Shown here piece by piece: positions 53,114 to 60,163 of a stretch of DNA of 64,000 nt. Both the position numbers and the translations under genes were made by a program. Each line of letters begins with the position of its first letter. The stretch's first letter is position 1. The stretch covers positions 28,784-92,783 of the forward strand of contig CANEAY010000009.1 in NCBI GenBank assembly GCA_947425785.1, read 5' to 3'. The notes under the pieces are model-generated. The model did not search any database, was not told the origin of the DNA, and saw only the letters and a list, made by a program, of their open reading frames with translations. The stretch comes from an uncultured Pseudoflavonifractor sp. (lineage in GTDB: Bacteria; Bacillota; Clostridia; Oscillospirales; Oscillospiraceae).

Positions 53114-53532
53114 TGGGTGGAGGACGGTCAGGATTGTTTCACGGCACGGAGGGAGCAGATGTATATCAGCAATCACTTTTTCCTGAAGCAATTGCTGTTC
53201 GGAGGAGGGGTGCTACCTATATATCAGCTGTAGGTGGTGTTTCCGGTAGTGGTTTTGCAGGTAACCCAGATAGAGATAGGCTTCATGTTCTTACGGTCAA
53301 AGAGGTTCTTGAAAAGTTTATGGATTATCGCTATGGTGATATATCTGAATTCCAACTTGTACAATGGATTCAAGGAGTTTTGACAAAGAGACACTATTAT
53401 ATAGAACCTTTTTTGCGGTGTGCACTTATAAAGGGGCTTGCCGCATTGAAGAACACAAAAACAGCTTCGCAAGTATATGATAAGGTGAGATTTCTCATTG
53501 AAATTGAAAAGATAGAAGCTGAAATATGTTGA
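53113..53532 (+). CDS. Glycine-rich-start orphan protein, partner of DUF4417
   Basis: A 139-residue protein beginning MGGGRSGLFHGTEGADVYQQ, then an exposed, glycine-rich stretch (AVGGVSGSGFAGNPDRDR), and a helical C-terminal half (TVKEVLEKFMDYRYGDISEF). No family is recognised. The ATG at 53113 overlaps the DUF4417 stop (TAATG) and has GGAGGG upstream, so the two are coupled. A GGG-RS-GxFHGT start occurs in some phage and toxin-like proteins, but this is only a resemblance. Confidence 0.6.
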   Translation: MGGGRSGLFHGTEGADVYQQSLFPEAIAVRRRGATYISAVGGVSGSGFAGNPDRDRLHVLTVKEVLEKFMDYRYGDISEFQLVQWIQGVLTKRHYYIEPFLRCALIKGLAALKNTKTASQVYDKVRFLIEIEKIEAEIC

Positions 53533-53538
53533 AATAAA

Positions 53539-53581
53539 AGACTATACTATCTGCTGTGCCCGCAGTTGGATAGTATAGTCT
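53539..53581. repeat. Hairpin B with conserved loop, terminator-like
   Basis: AGACTATACTATC and GATAGTATAGTCT form a perfect 13-bp stem. The loop TGCTGTGCCCGCAGTTG contains the reverse complement of the hairpin A loop (CTGCGGGCACAG). A T run follows, so it may end transcription of the gene pair. Confidence 0.8.
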
Positions 53582-53613
53582 CTATTTTTGGCCTCGAGGC
53601 AGGATAGGGACAA

Positions 53614-53646
53614 AAGAGCGGGGGCCGATGGTCGGCCTCCGCTCTT
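53614..53646. terminator. GC-rich hairpin near the right end of the element
   Basis: AAGAGCGG and CCGCTCTT with inner GGCCGA / TCGGCC form a strong stem. It separates element transcription from the split gene. Confidence 0.6.
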
Positions 53647-53681
53647 GCGTGATTATAGAGGGTTTTCTTGTGTTCTGAGCC

Positions 53682-53706
53682 GTTGCCCATAAATCACCGC
53701 CTCCAC
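53682..53706. other. attR: right junction of the integrated element
   Basis: The arm GTTGCCCATAAATCACCGC matches the reversed left arm GTTGCCTATAAATAACCGC at 17 of 19 positions. The shared core GCCTCCAC (53699-53706) then meets chromosomal sequence. Joined to the left end it gives a 48-bp attP whose exact centre is AC. Confidence 0.85.
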
Positions 53707-54159
53707 CACGGCCACGGGCTGGTTGGCGCTGGGCAGGTTCTGGCAGTCCAGGGAGTCCAGGCTCATCTCGGAGGAGAAGGACTTGGAGCAGCCCTCGCTG
53801 CCGAAGAGGATGACCCGCTTGTCAAAGACGGCCAGGCCGCAGACCTCCACCGGCCGGGCGGCGCCCACGAAGGCGTCGGCGGTGATGCGGTAGAAGTAGC
53901 GCACATCCACGGTGTAGAAGCCCCGGTTGAAGCAGATGGGCTCCACGTTGGTGGAGACGTACAGAAGCTCGGCCTTGCCGGCCTTCACGCAGCTGGCCCG
54001 ATCCAGGGCGCACTGGGAGCTCTGGGTGAGATAGACGCGAAGATCCTCGATGCAGTCCTTGTCACGGCATGCGTCCATGATCTTCCTGGTGTGTACACAT
54101 ACGGCCTCGCGGATGCCGGCGGCATCGCAGACGGGACCGGGCATGACCTTTTCAGGCAT
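53699..54159 (-). pseudogene. N-terminal part of the cysteine-rich gene split by the element
   Basis: The first 155 codons of the interrupted gene: MPEKVMPGPVCDAAGIREAV and on to QPVAVVEAV, after a good ribosome binding site (GGGAGG). Beyond the junction the frame runs into the element and adds a foreign tail, IYGQRLRTQENPL, stopping at 53653. The protein has scattered cysteines (VCVHTRKIMDACRDKDC, SSQCALDRASC) and beta-strand-rich sequence (VRYFYRITADAFVG). Its other half is at 34687-35079. Cys-rich proteins of this type can be spore-coat or metal-binding proteins; this is only a guess. Confidence 0.85.
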
Positions 54160-54178
54160 TGTTGGTTACCTCCCGAAT

Positions 54179-54209
54179 GAGATTGGGGAAGGTTGTGCCT
54201 TCCAATCTC
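54179..54209 (-). promoter_or_regulatory. Leader hairpin before the split gene
   Basis: GAGATTGG..AAGG and CCTT.CCAATCTC pair, with a two-base bulge, just upstream of the ribosome binding site. Possible regulatory leader. Confidence 0.45.
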
Positions 54210-54263
54210 AGTCTATGCCGGGGGAGGGAAAGGGTGCGGAACTAAAGGCGGCCTTGCCGGTAC

Positions 54264-54298
54264 AAAAAAGAGAGGAGCAACCAATGTTGCTCCTCTCT
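54264..54298 (-). terminator. Terminator of the tRNA-Pro gene
   Basis: On the minus strand AGAGAGGAGCAAC pairs with GTTGCTCCTCTCT (short loop) and is followed by six T. Confidence 0.9.
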
Positions 54299-54376
54299 TG
54301 GTCCGAGTGACTGGATTCGAACCAGCGGCCTCTTGAACCCCATTCAAGCGCGATACCAAACTTCGCCACACCCGGA
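54299..54376 (-). tRNA. tRNA-Pro (GGG)
   Basis: The minus strand folds as a complete tRNA: acceptor TCCGGGT with ACTCGGA, anticodon stem CTTGA/TCAAG with loop ATGGGGT (anticodon GGG, proline), T-arm GGTTCGAATCC, and encoded CCA. It is intact and is not the insertion site of the element. Confidence 0.95.
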
Positions 54377-54406
54377 TATACAGTTATCTCCCTAAAGGGC
54401 TTAATT

Positions 54407-54435
54407 ATCTTAGCATAATTATCCCGCCTTGGCAA
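54407..54435 (-). promoter_or_regulatory. Promoter of tRNA-Pro
   Basis: On the minus strand TTGCCA, 17 bases and TAAGAT, 30 bases before the tRNA. Confidence 0.7.
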
Positions 54436-54468
54436 GCCCTTTTTTCAAAAAAATTGCAATGAGGGCGA

Positions 54469-55237
54469 AATTGACCCGTCGCTCCCCGTAGAGGGAGCGA
54501 CGGTGGCAGTGATTTGGTGCAGCAGATCCACCTCATTTCAATCCACGCTCCCCGTGGGGGAGCGACACGACGGCGCTGGGGGACTCCCCAAAACTGTGCG
54601 TCATTTCAACCCACGCTCCCCGTAGGGGGAGCGACTGACAAGCTCCGTTGTCGTAGATCAGGGACGGAAATTTCAATCCACGCTCCCCGTAGGGGGAGTG
54701 ACGACATAGATTAGACCCACCATCAGAAAGGAGTATATTTCAATCCACGCTCCCCGTAGGGGGAGCGACGTCAACAGGCCGACCACGGCGGTAAGCCCCG
54801 CCTTGTTTCAATCCACGCTCCCCGTAGGGGGAGCGACATATCCAAAGCGACCATGGCAGCCTCCTTACAGATTTCAATCCACGCTCCCCGTAGGGGGAGC
54901 GACGATGGCTGCGCTACGTCCATCAACGAGTACGGCAAGTTTCAATCCACGCTCCCCCTACGGGGAGCGACGAATGGCGGCAAGCAGTCCTATAACAGCT
55001 CCTTTATTTCAATCCACGCTCCCCGTAGGGGGAGCGACCTTCTCGGGCAGATGGTGGCGGCGCAGACGAGGGTTTCAATCCACGCTCCCCGTAGGGGGAG
55101 CGACTCCGACCACTTCAGGACAGTCCTGTCCCCGATGGATTTCAACCCACGCTCCCCGTAGGGGGAGCGACTTAAATGGCGGTCACACTGGAAGACCTGG
55201 CGGTATTTCAACCCACGCTCCCCGTAGGGGGAGCGAC
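54469..55237 (-). CRISPR. Type I-C CRISPR array, 12 repeats and 11 spacers
   Basis: The 32-nt repeat TTTCAATCCACGCTCCCCGT+AGGGGGAGCGAC (plus strand) is usually preceded by A, less often G. Repeats end at 54501, 54566, 54635, 54702, 54769, 54837, 54903, 54971, 55038, 55104, 55171 and 55237. Spacers are 33-36 nt. The leftmost repeat is strongly degenerate, as at a distal end; the leader side is on the right next to cas2. One repeat lacks one base (54566) and one has GAGTGAC (54702). The repeat at 54940-54971 has its palindromic core reversed (CTCCCCCTACGGGGAG). Confidence 0.96.
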
Positions 55238-55407
55238 AGCAAAAATCACCAAAAAGGGAGAGGGGATTTTTGCGTAAATCGCTAAAAAACAAGAAAAATT
55301 GCGAAAAAAACGTACAACAACGAGGCCATTTTGACCCCAAAAAGAGAAGAAAACGTGAAAAAATGGTGCGAAACGGCCCGAAATTGATGGCCCCTTACCC
55401 TTCGCAC
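55238..55407 (-). promoter_or_regulatory. CRISPR leader
   Basis: An A/T-rich stretch of 170 bases between cas2 and the first (newest) repeat, read right to left. On the minus strand it ends TTTTTGGTGATTTTTGCT directly before the repeat. It should hold the crRNA promoter. Confidence 0.75.
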
Positions 55408-55698
55408 TTAAAGGATCAGCGTCCCCTCCGGCTGATAAGCGGTTTGAGCGCCAAAATGTTCGATCTTATTTTCGTAACGGCTGCCGAGATAGTAAAAACG
55501 CAGGCTGTCTTTTTCGGGATCCATAATTTTACATAGCGCAGCCTGGAGCGCGCGGCACTGTGCCGGTTCCAGGAGACATTCAAAGACAGAACACTGCACA
55601 CGCTGACCGTAGTTTACACACTGTTTGGCAATTTGCCGCAGGCGCTTCCGCCCGGCGGCATCCTCCGTGTTTACATCGTAGGTGATCAAAACCAGCAT
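55408..55698 (-). CDS. cas2: CRISPR-associated endoribonuclease-like Cas2
   Basis: A 96-residue protein, MLVLITYDVNTEDAAGRKRL and on, with the usual first-strand aspartate (YDV) and CSVFECLLEPAQ. Length and sequence are normal for type I-C Cas2. It forms the spacer-integration complex with Cas1, but the cas1 gene beside it is broken. Confidence 0.95.
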   Translation of the reverse strand: MLVLITYDVNTEDAAGRKRLRQIAKQCVNYGQRVQCSVFECLLEPAQCRALQAALCKIMDPEKDSLRFYYLGSRYENKIEHFGAQTAYQPEGTLIL

Positions 55699-55702
55699 GA
55701 TA

Positions 55703-56350
55703 TCACTTCCAGAGAAAAGGCGGATAGGCGTCCAAGTCGCCTCGGATGTACCGGGAGAGCAGAAGGGCCTGAAGATATGGAACCAGGCCCCAGGGGATCT
55801 TTTCACCCAGATAGGGATGGGTGATGAGCTCCCGTTTCCGCTCCTGCCAGGCTTTGAGGAAGGTGCGGCGGGCCTCATCCGTCAGCAGGACAGCACCGCC
55901 CTCTTGCTGCTGAAAATCTGACGCATTCATAACGCGGTTATTGATGAGGGTCAGCACAAAACGATCCGCCAGACAGGGACGAAGTTCTTCCATAAGGTCT
56001 AAGGCCAAGGAAGTCCGGCCGGGACGATCCCGATGGAGGAACCCCACATAGCTGTCCAGCCCAACGCTTTCCAGCGCGGAGGCACAATCGTTGGCCAAAA
56101 GGCTATATGCAAAGGAGAGCAGCGCGTTGAAGGGAGCCAGGGGAGGACGGCGTGTCCGTCCCTGGAAAGAAAAAACATCTTTATTGGAAAGGATCATGTG
56201 ATCCAATGCCCGGAAATAGGTGGTGGCCCCCGCCCCTTCCAGTCCGCGGAGACTGTCCGAAGAGGTCTCCGAATTTACTTGCGGAAGAAGCTCTTTCAAA
56301 ATGGCGGAAGCCCCGGCCAAAGCCGTATCGTCTACTGCTCCGCCCGGTGA
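55703..56350 (-). pseudogene. cas1: cas1, C-terminal two-thirds, frameshifted
   Basis: From AVDDTALAGASAILKELLPQ onward this frame carries the Cas1 C-terminal domain: SLRGLEGAGATTYFRALDHM, NALLSFAYSLLANDCASALE, GLDSYVGFLHRDRPGRTSLALDLMEELRP, ending DAYPPFLWK. Upstream residues of the track ORF are out-of-frame noise. About 50 residues expected between ARVTG and this start are missing, and the N-terminal part lies in another frame (56343-56490), so the whole gene cannot give intact Cas1 of about 340 residues. Confidence 0.85.
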
Positions 56351-56774
56351 CCCGGGCAAGAAAACGGCCTCTTGGAGTGCAGAAGGCCAAGTCAATGTCC
56401 CGCTGGGCACAGGCTCCCATGAGTGCGGGAGAGGCCCCGGCATAGGAGAAGGAGAGGATGGCGGACAGGGTATGCAGGGGATAGCGGGCCACCGTTCCCC
56501 GGCGAAAAAGGGAGGGAAGGCAAAACTCTTTCAGGGAACAGGCATTGCAGGCTTTGGTTGGTTTGACTTTGGGCGTATATCCACGGCGGTAGAATTGGTG
56601 CATCTCTTCTGTGATCGCCCGGACTTGTTGGCGTAAGGGCTCATCCAGAAGGATGCGGCTCCGGCGCCGGGGCTCGCCGTAAAAGAGGGCGCCTTCCAGG
56701 ATGGAACAGCAAAGCATTTCTTCCAGGCACATGGCCTGGGCGCAGAGCTGGAGATAGTCCTCCTCGCTGTACAT
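56181..56774 (-). pseudogene. cas4: cas4 remnant fused to the cas1 N-terminal remnant
   Basis: The ORF begins with the cas4 start MYSEEDYL and then jumps to QLCAQAMCLEEML, skipping about 100 residues that should hold the RecB-like nuclease core. The Cas4 C-terminus with CNACSLKEFCLPSL follows (to about residue 90). It runs directly into Cas1 from about its residue 30 (YPLHTLSAILSFSYAGASPALMGAC), without cas1 start. After ARVTG the frame is lost. The ATG overlaps the cas7 stop (TAATG). Both deletions keep the frame; the later one shifts it. Confidence 0.85.
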
Positions 56775-57670
56775 TACCCCATCCTCTGACAGGTGACCCC
56801 GGCGGGCAGGGCGGCTTCGTCCACAGTGACCTGATAGTCGCCGTACCCGCGGGCGGGGGAGGGGTCGTCCTTGTTGACCCGCACCACGTTTACCGTGTCG
56901 AAGAGCTTGTGGGCGGGAGCACAGCCCAGCTCACTGTCGTGCTTGAAGACGATCAGCTCCCGCACCGCCATCTTGCCCCGGGCGGCGGAGTGGTCATTTT
57001 CAAACATATTGAGGATGGCCTGCCACAGAAGCTCCAGATCCGCCTCGGAGAAGCCGGTGGTCTTTCGGGCCAGGTTGGCGGAGATATAGCCTTCACAGCG
57101 GTAGAGGCCGTAGGGGACGATGTACTTGCGGCCCATCTCGGTGCCCTTTTTCTCCGCGTCTGCCTCGGTGGTGATGGCCACCCGGGTGATGGTCACCTCC
57201 TGGGGGATCACCGGCTCCACGCTGCGGGCAAAGCCCAGCTGGACAGGGCCGCGGACTTGGCCGCAGTTGAGGGCGGACTTGACAAAGGTGGTCATCACCG
57301 CGCCAAAGGTGCGGACATCATAGAAGTTGGCGCACATCCAGTCCCGGACTTTCTCGTCCAGGGCGGGGTCGGCTTTTTTCTTGTCCTTTACCGTTTTCTC
57401 GGTGATGTCCAGAGCGGTATAGGCCTCGGCGTCGCTGCGGTTGAGGGGAACGCCGTCCTTGATATAGATGCGGTAGCCGGCGGCGTCCTCCTTCACGGTC
57501 TCCACATAGTTGCGGATCTTCCGCTTGAGGCACACGTCGGTGACCAGGCCCAGGCCGGTCTCGGGGTCTACCCGGGGCATATTGCCGGCGTCGGGGTCGC
57601 CGTTGGGATTGCCGTTTTCCACGTCGAACAGGATGACGAATTCATAGCGGTTTTTAATGGGTTCAGACAT
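56774..57670 (-). CDS. cas7: Type I-C Cascade backbone protein Cas7 (Csd2)
   Basis: A 298-residue protein, MSEPIKNRYEFVILFDVENG and on, with NPNGDPDAGNMPRVDPETG, TDVCLKRKIRNYV and FGAVMTTF, all typical of Csd2. It forms the helical backbone along the crRNA. The ATG at 57670 is nine bases after GGAGG. Confidence 0.96.
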   Translation of the reverse strand: MSEPIKNRYEFVILFDVENGNPNGDPDAGNMPRVDPETGLGLVTDVCLKRKIRNYVETVKEDAAGYRIYIKDGVPLNRSDAEAYTALDITEKTVKDKKKADPALDEKVRDWMCANFYDVRTFGAVMTTFVKSALNCGQVRGPVQLGFARSVEPVIPQEVTITRVAITTEADAEKKGTEMGRKYIVPYGLYRCEGYISANLARKTTGFSEADLELLWQAILNMFENDHSAARGKMAVRELIVFKHDSELGCAPAHKLFDTVNVVRVNKDDPSPARGYGDYQVTVDEAALPAGVTCQRMG

Positions 57671-59420
57671 TTTCATTTTCCTCCTTTTTGGTATAGCGGG
57701 CCTGGGTCTGGTGGTAGTATCCCAGCTGGAAGGCTCCCTGCTGGGGCAGGGTCAGACGGTCGGGGAAGGACTCGCCCAGCTTGGCGGTCAGTTCAGAGAG
57801 CTGTTTGTCGTAGTAGATGTGCGACCCTGTGCTCATTTTCCGCAAGTGCTTCTGGGCCAGGTTGATCAGCGTGGGGAACACTCGGCTGGGAGTGGCGGAG
57901 GCGGAACTGAAATACTTGTCTTTGATAGTGGCGTTGATCCCTGGGTTGGCTGTGGACTGGATGGCCTCCAGCACAGAGAACAGCCGACCCAGGACGTAGG
58001 CGGCGTCATCGCAGGCGGGGTTCAGTGACACGGTCAAGACCTCCTTTGAAATATCGGGATGGGAAGCTTTCAGGTAATAGGCCTTGAGAATGGCGGCCCG
58101 GATCCGATCCACTTTGTGGTCGGCGCGGATCCGAAGTGTCACACCATTCAAAAGGGTCGCGGGGTAGCGGGTGTCGGTGAGGATGGCCCGCAGGACTTCG
58201 CCGGCCATGACCGGGGAGGGGGACTTGTCCTTGGAATTCTGGTTGACAGTGGCGCCCAGCAGCCGCCACAGGGGAATGGTATCAAGCTTGTCCCCCAGGG
58301 GCCGGACGATGTCCAGCCGCTCTTGGTGGGCCCAGGCATTTTGAAGGAAATGGCCAAAGGAATTGCGGAGGAAGAACCGCACCGACAGCCGGGCGGCGTT
58401 GGGGGCCAGGCCCAAGACGTAGAAGTCCATCCCAAGGTCGAGGTTGAGCTGGGAGAGGGCTTCATCGTACTGGGGCGGATCGCCCTGCAGCAGATGCTTT
58501 ATGAGATTGGCGATGTCGCCCTCTGAATAGGAGGGGCTCTCGCCGAGCATCGCGCCAAGGAAAAGGTCTTGATAGGCAGAGCGCCCATCCTTTGCCCAGA
58601 AGAGGACGGTGGTGTCGCCGACCCGGAAGGAATGTTCCCGGTCAGACACCAGGTAGTTGAGGGCGGCTGTATAGGCGAAGGCGGCATATTTGCTCACCGG
58701 GGAATTCAGGTTCTGCTCCTTGCCATAGGAGCAGAAGGCGGGGGCGTTAAAGGAGACCAGGGCGGCGCCGCTGGACTGGGCTCCCATCACCCCTTTGATG
58801 GCGGGGTGGACGGCTTCCACCGGCCCCACCTGTCCGGTGACCAGGCAGGCCATTTGAGGGCCGCTCTCATCGGCGTCATAGTGGGCCTGCCAGGCCTGCC
58901 GGATGAGGGGATCCTCATGGACGTAGGCGCCCTCATAGCGAAAGACCAGGTTGGCGGAGGAGATCAGCTCTTCCCACTCCTCCTGAAGGGCGGGGTGGGC
59001 CTGGGCCTGGGCGGGCTCCCAGTGGTCGAAAAAGGCCAGCAGGGCCTTGGCGGCCGGTGTGTCCACCCCGTCCAGAAGCTGATGGTGGAGGGCACGGCAG
59101 GCCCGGAAGCAATCGACACTGCGCTGGGGCTTCCCCTTGTTGTCTATGCCGAGAAGATAGGAGGAATTGTCCCAGAGAAAGTTGGAAGAGATGCCGCTGG
59201 AACGCTTCACAGGAGCGGGGAGGGTCATGGACTGGGGGATGAGCGTGGCCTTTTTCCCGTCCTGCGCAGGGGGGATCTTGGTGATATCTGCCTGCAGCAG
59301 CTCCCCTTGGGCATTGATGGAAAGGGCGTAGGAGATCTTAGACTTTGCCCAGCCCGGCCGCTCCAGCTTTCCCTGGCCGACCAGCGCTTCGTAATACTGG
59401 GTGAGGGCCTGAAGGATCAT
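57663..59420 (-). CDS. cas8c: Type I-C Cascade large subunit Cas8c (Csd1)
   Basis: A 585-residue protein, MILQALTQYYEALVGQGKLE and on, with SYLLGIDNKGKPQRSVDCFRACRALHH, CLVTGQVGPVEAVHPAIKGV and the Csd1 C-terminal region ending AFQLGYYHQTQARY. It recognises the PAM and recruits Cas3. Full length; overlaps cas5 and cas7. Confidence 0.95.
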   Translation of the reverse strand: MILQALTQYYEALVGQGKLERPGWAKSKISYALSINAQGELLQADITKIPPAQDGKKATLIPQSMTLPAPVKRSSGISSNFLWDNSSYLLGIDNKGKPQRSVDCFRACRALHHQLLDGVDTPAAKALLAFFDHWEPAQAQAHPALQEEWEELISSANLVFRYEGAYVHEDPLIRQAWQAHYDADESGPQMACLVTGQVGPVEAVHPAIKGVMGAQSSGAALVSFNAPAFCSYGKEQNLNSPVSKYAAFAYTAALNYLVSDREHSFRVGDTTVLFWAKDGRSAYQDLFLGAMLGESPSYSEGDIANLIKHLLQGDPPQYDEALSQLNLDLGMDFYVLGLAPNAARLSVRFFLRNSFGHFLQNAWAHQERLDIVRPLGDKLDTIPLWRLLGATVNQNSKDKSPSPVMAGEVLRAILTDTRYPATLLNGVTLRIRADHKVDRIRAAILKAYYLKASHPDISKEVLTVSLNPACDDAAYVLGRLFSVLEAIQSTANPGINATIKDKYFSSASATPSRVFPTLINLAQKHLRKMSTGSHIYYDKQLSELTAKLGESFPDRLTLPQQGAFQLGYYHQTQARYTKKEENENV

Positions 59421-60082
59421 CCGATCACCTCCCCGCTGTCTCGGGCCGGGATGTGGAGGACTCCGTCAACGAGCTTGGCCCGGAAAAAGAGGGGGGCGAT
59501 GTTCTCGGGGTCGGAATAGTCCATATCCCAGAGCATATAGCCCAGCTCCACTTCCTTGCCCAGCAGTTCCTGGGGGCAGGGGGGGAGCGTCTGGCAGAGC
59601 TGGAACCGGGCGGGGAACTCCCGGCAGCCGAGGTAGGGCTGGTGATAGAACTGGCCGCGCTGGATGCGGTGCTTGAGGATGTCCTGGAACTTGCCCGGAT
59701 TGTCGCTGGGGGCGGCCTGGTCTGTCATGTCAAAGTGGGCTTCGATCACATAGTGTACGTCCCGAAGCAGGAGCGCGGCGCGCTGTTGGATGTCCTCCGA
59801 GGCGGCCAGATAAAGCGCTCCGCTGCCCCGTGTCATCACAGTCCTGGCCGCGCTGGCGCTGATGGTGGACTTGACCTCGTTGCGCCGCAGGTTCAGGGTT
59901 CGGATGGGGGCGCAGACGTGGATGCGGTCAATGGAGTATCGGATCCCGGGGTGCCAGTATATGGCTTCCAACAGGCCCCGGGCCGCCGAAGGGGTCATTA
60001 CGTCGTAACTGACCCGTTCCACCTTCATCTCAGGACGGGTGAAGCAGGCATAGTCGCCCCAGACCTCCAAGCGAATGGACAT
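59417..60082 (-). CDS. cas5: Cas5c (crRNA-processing endonuclease of type I-C)
   Basis: A 221-residue protein, MSIRLEVWGDYACFTRPEMK and on, with the RAMP fold and RVSYDVMTPSAARGLLEAIYW. In type I-C, Cas5 cuts the precursor crRNA because no Cas6 exists; none is seen here. The ATG at 60082 lies eight bases after AAGGAG; the track start GTG is inside the ribosome binding region. Confidence 0.95.
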   Translation of the reverse strand: MSIRLEVWGDYACFTRPEMKVERVSYDVMTPSAARGLLEAIYWHPGIRYSIDRIHVCAPIRTLNLRRNEVKSTISASAARTVMTRGSGALYLAASEDIQQRAALLLRDVHYVIEAHFDMTDQAAPSDNPGKFQDILKHRIQRGQFYHQPYLGCREFPARFQLCQTLPPCPQELLGKEVELGYMLWDMDYSDPENIAPLFFRAKLVDGVLHIPARDSGEVIG

Positions 60083-60134
60083 GGTTCTCACTCCTTTCTG
60101 TTTTTTATGGCGTCTCTACCTTAATATGGTTTGT

Positions 60135-60150
60135 GTCCCATAAATGGGAC
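60135..60150. promoter_or_regulatory. Inverted repeat between cas3 and cas5
   Basis: GTCCCA TAAA TGGGAC is a perfect dyad. A closely related sequence lies upstream of cas3 (62346-62365), so both may bind the same regulator. Confidence 0.6.
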
Positions 60151-60163
60151 TGACGGTGTAATA

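Larger units (their letters stand above)
35080..53706. mobile_element. 18.6 kb serine-recombinase integrative element with a CRESS-like Rep
   Basis: The limits are set by the split chromosomal gene and the shared 8-bp core. Removing 18,627 bp restores an uninterrupted reading frame, which is strong evidence for exact ends. Backbone genes are a large serine recombinase, a small protein, an FtsK-like translocase, a CRESS-type Rep with origin, and two HTH regulators. No MPF (type IV secretion) genes and no classical relaxase are seen. The right two-thirds is composite, with a second recombinase module and AT-rich cargo. Confidence 0.88.

Noticed and set aside
52290-53581. Integron attC sites or retron RNA for the two hairpins
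   Set aside because: No integrase of the tyrosine type, no attC consensus ends and no reverse transcriptase nearby. The hairpins are reported only as an unexplained pair.
54299-54376. tRNA-Pro as the integration site of the element
   Set aside because: The tRNA is intact with no duplicated end, and the split cysteine-rich gene defines the junctions precisely.
54514-55340. Open reading frames through the CRISPR array (66, 160, 102 and 116 codons)
   Set aside because: They consist of repeat units read as FNPRSPYGERR-like or ISIHAPRRGS-like peptides and are an artefact of the repeats.
56181-56774. A natural Cas4-Cas1 fusion protein
   Set aside because: Such fusions exist, but here the Cas4 nuclease core and the Cas1 N-terminus are missing and the frame breaks within Cas1, so decay is the better reading.
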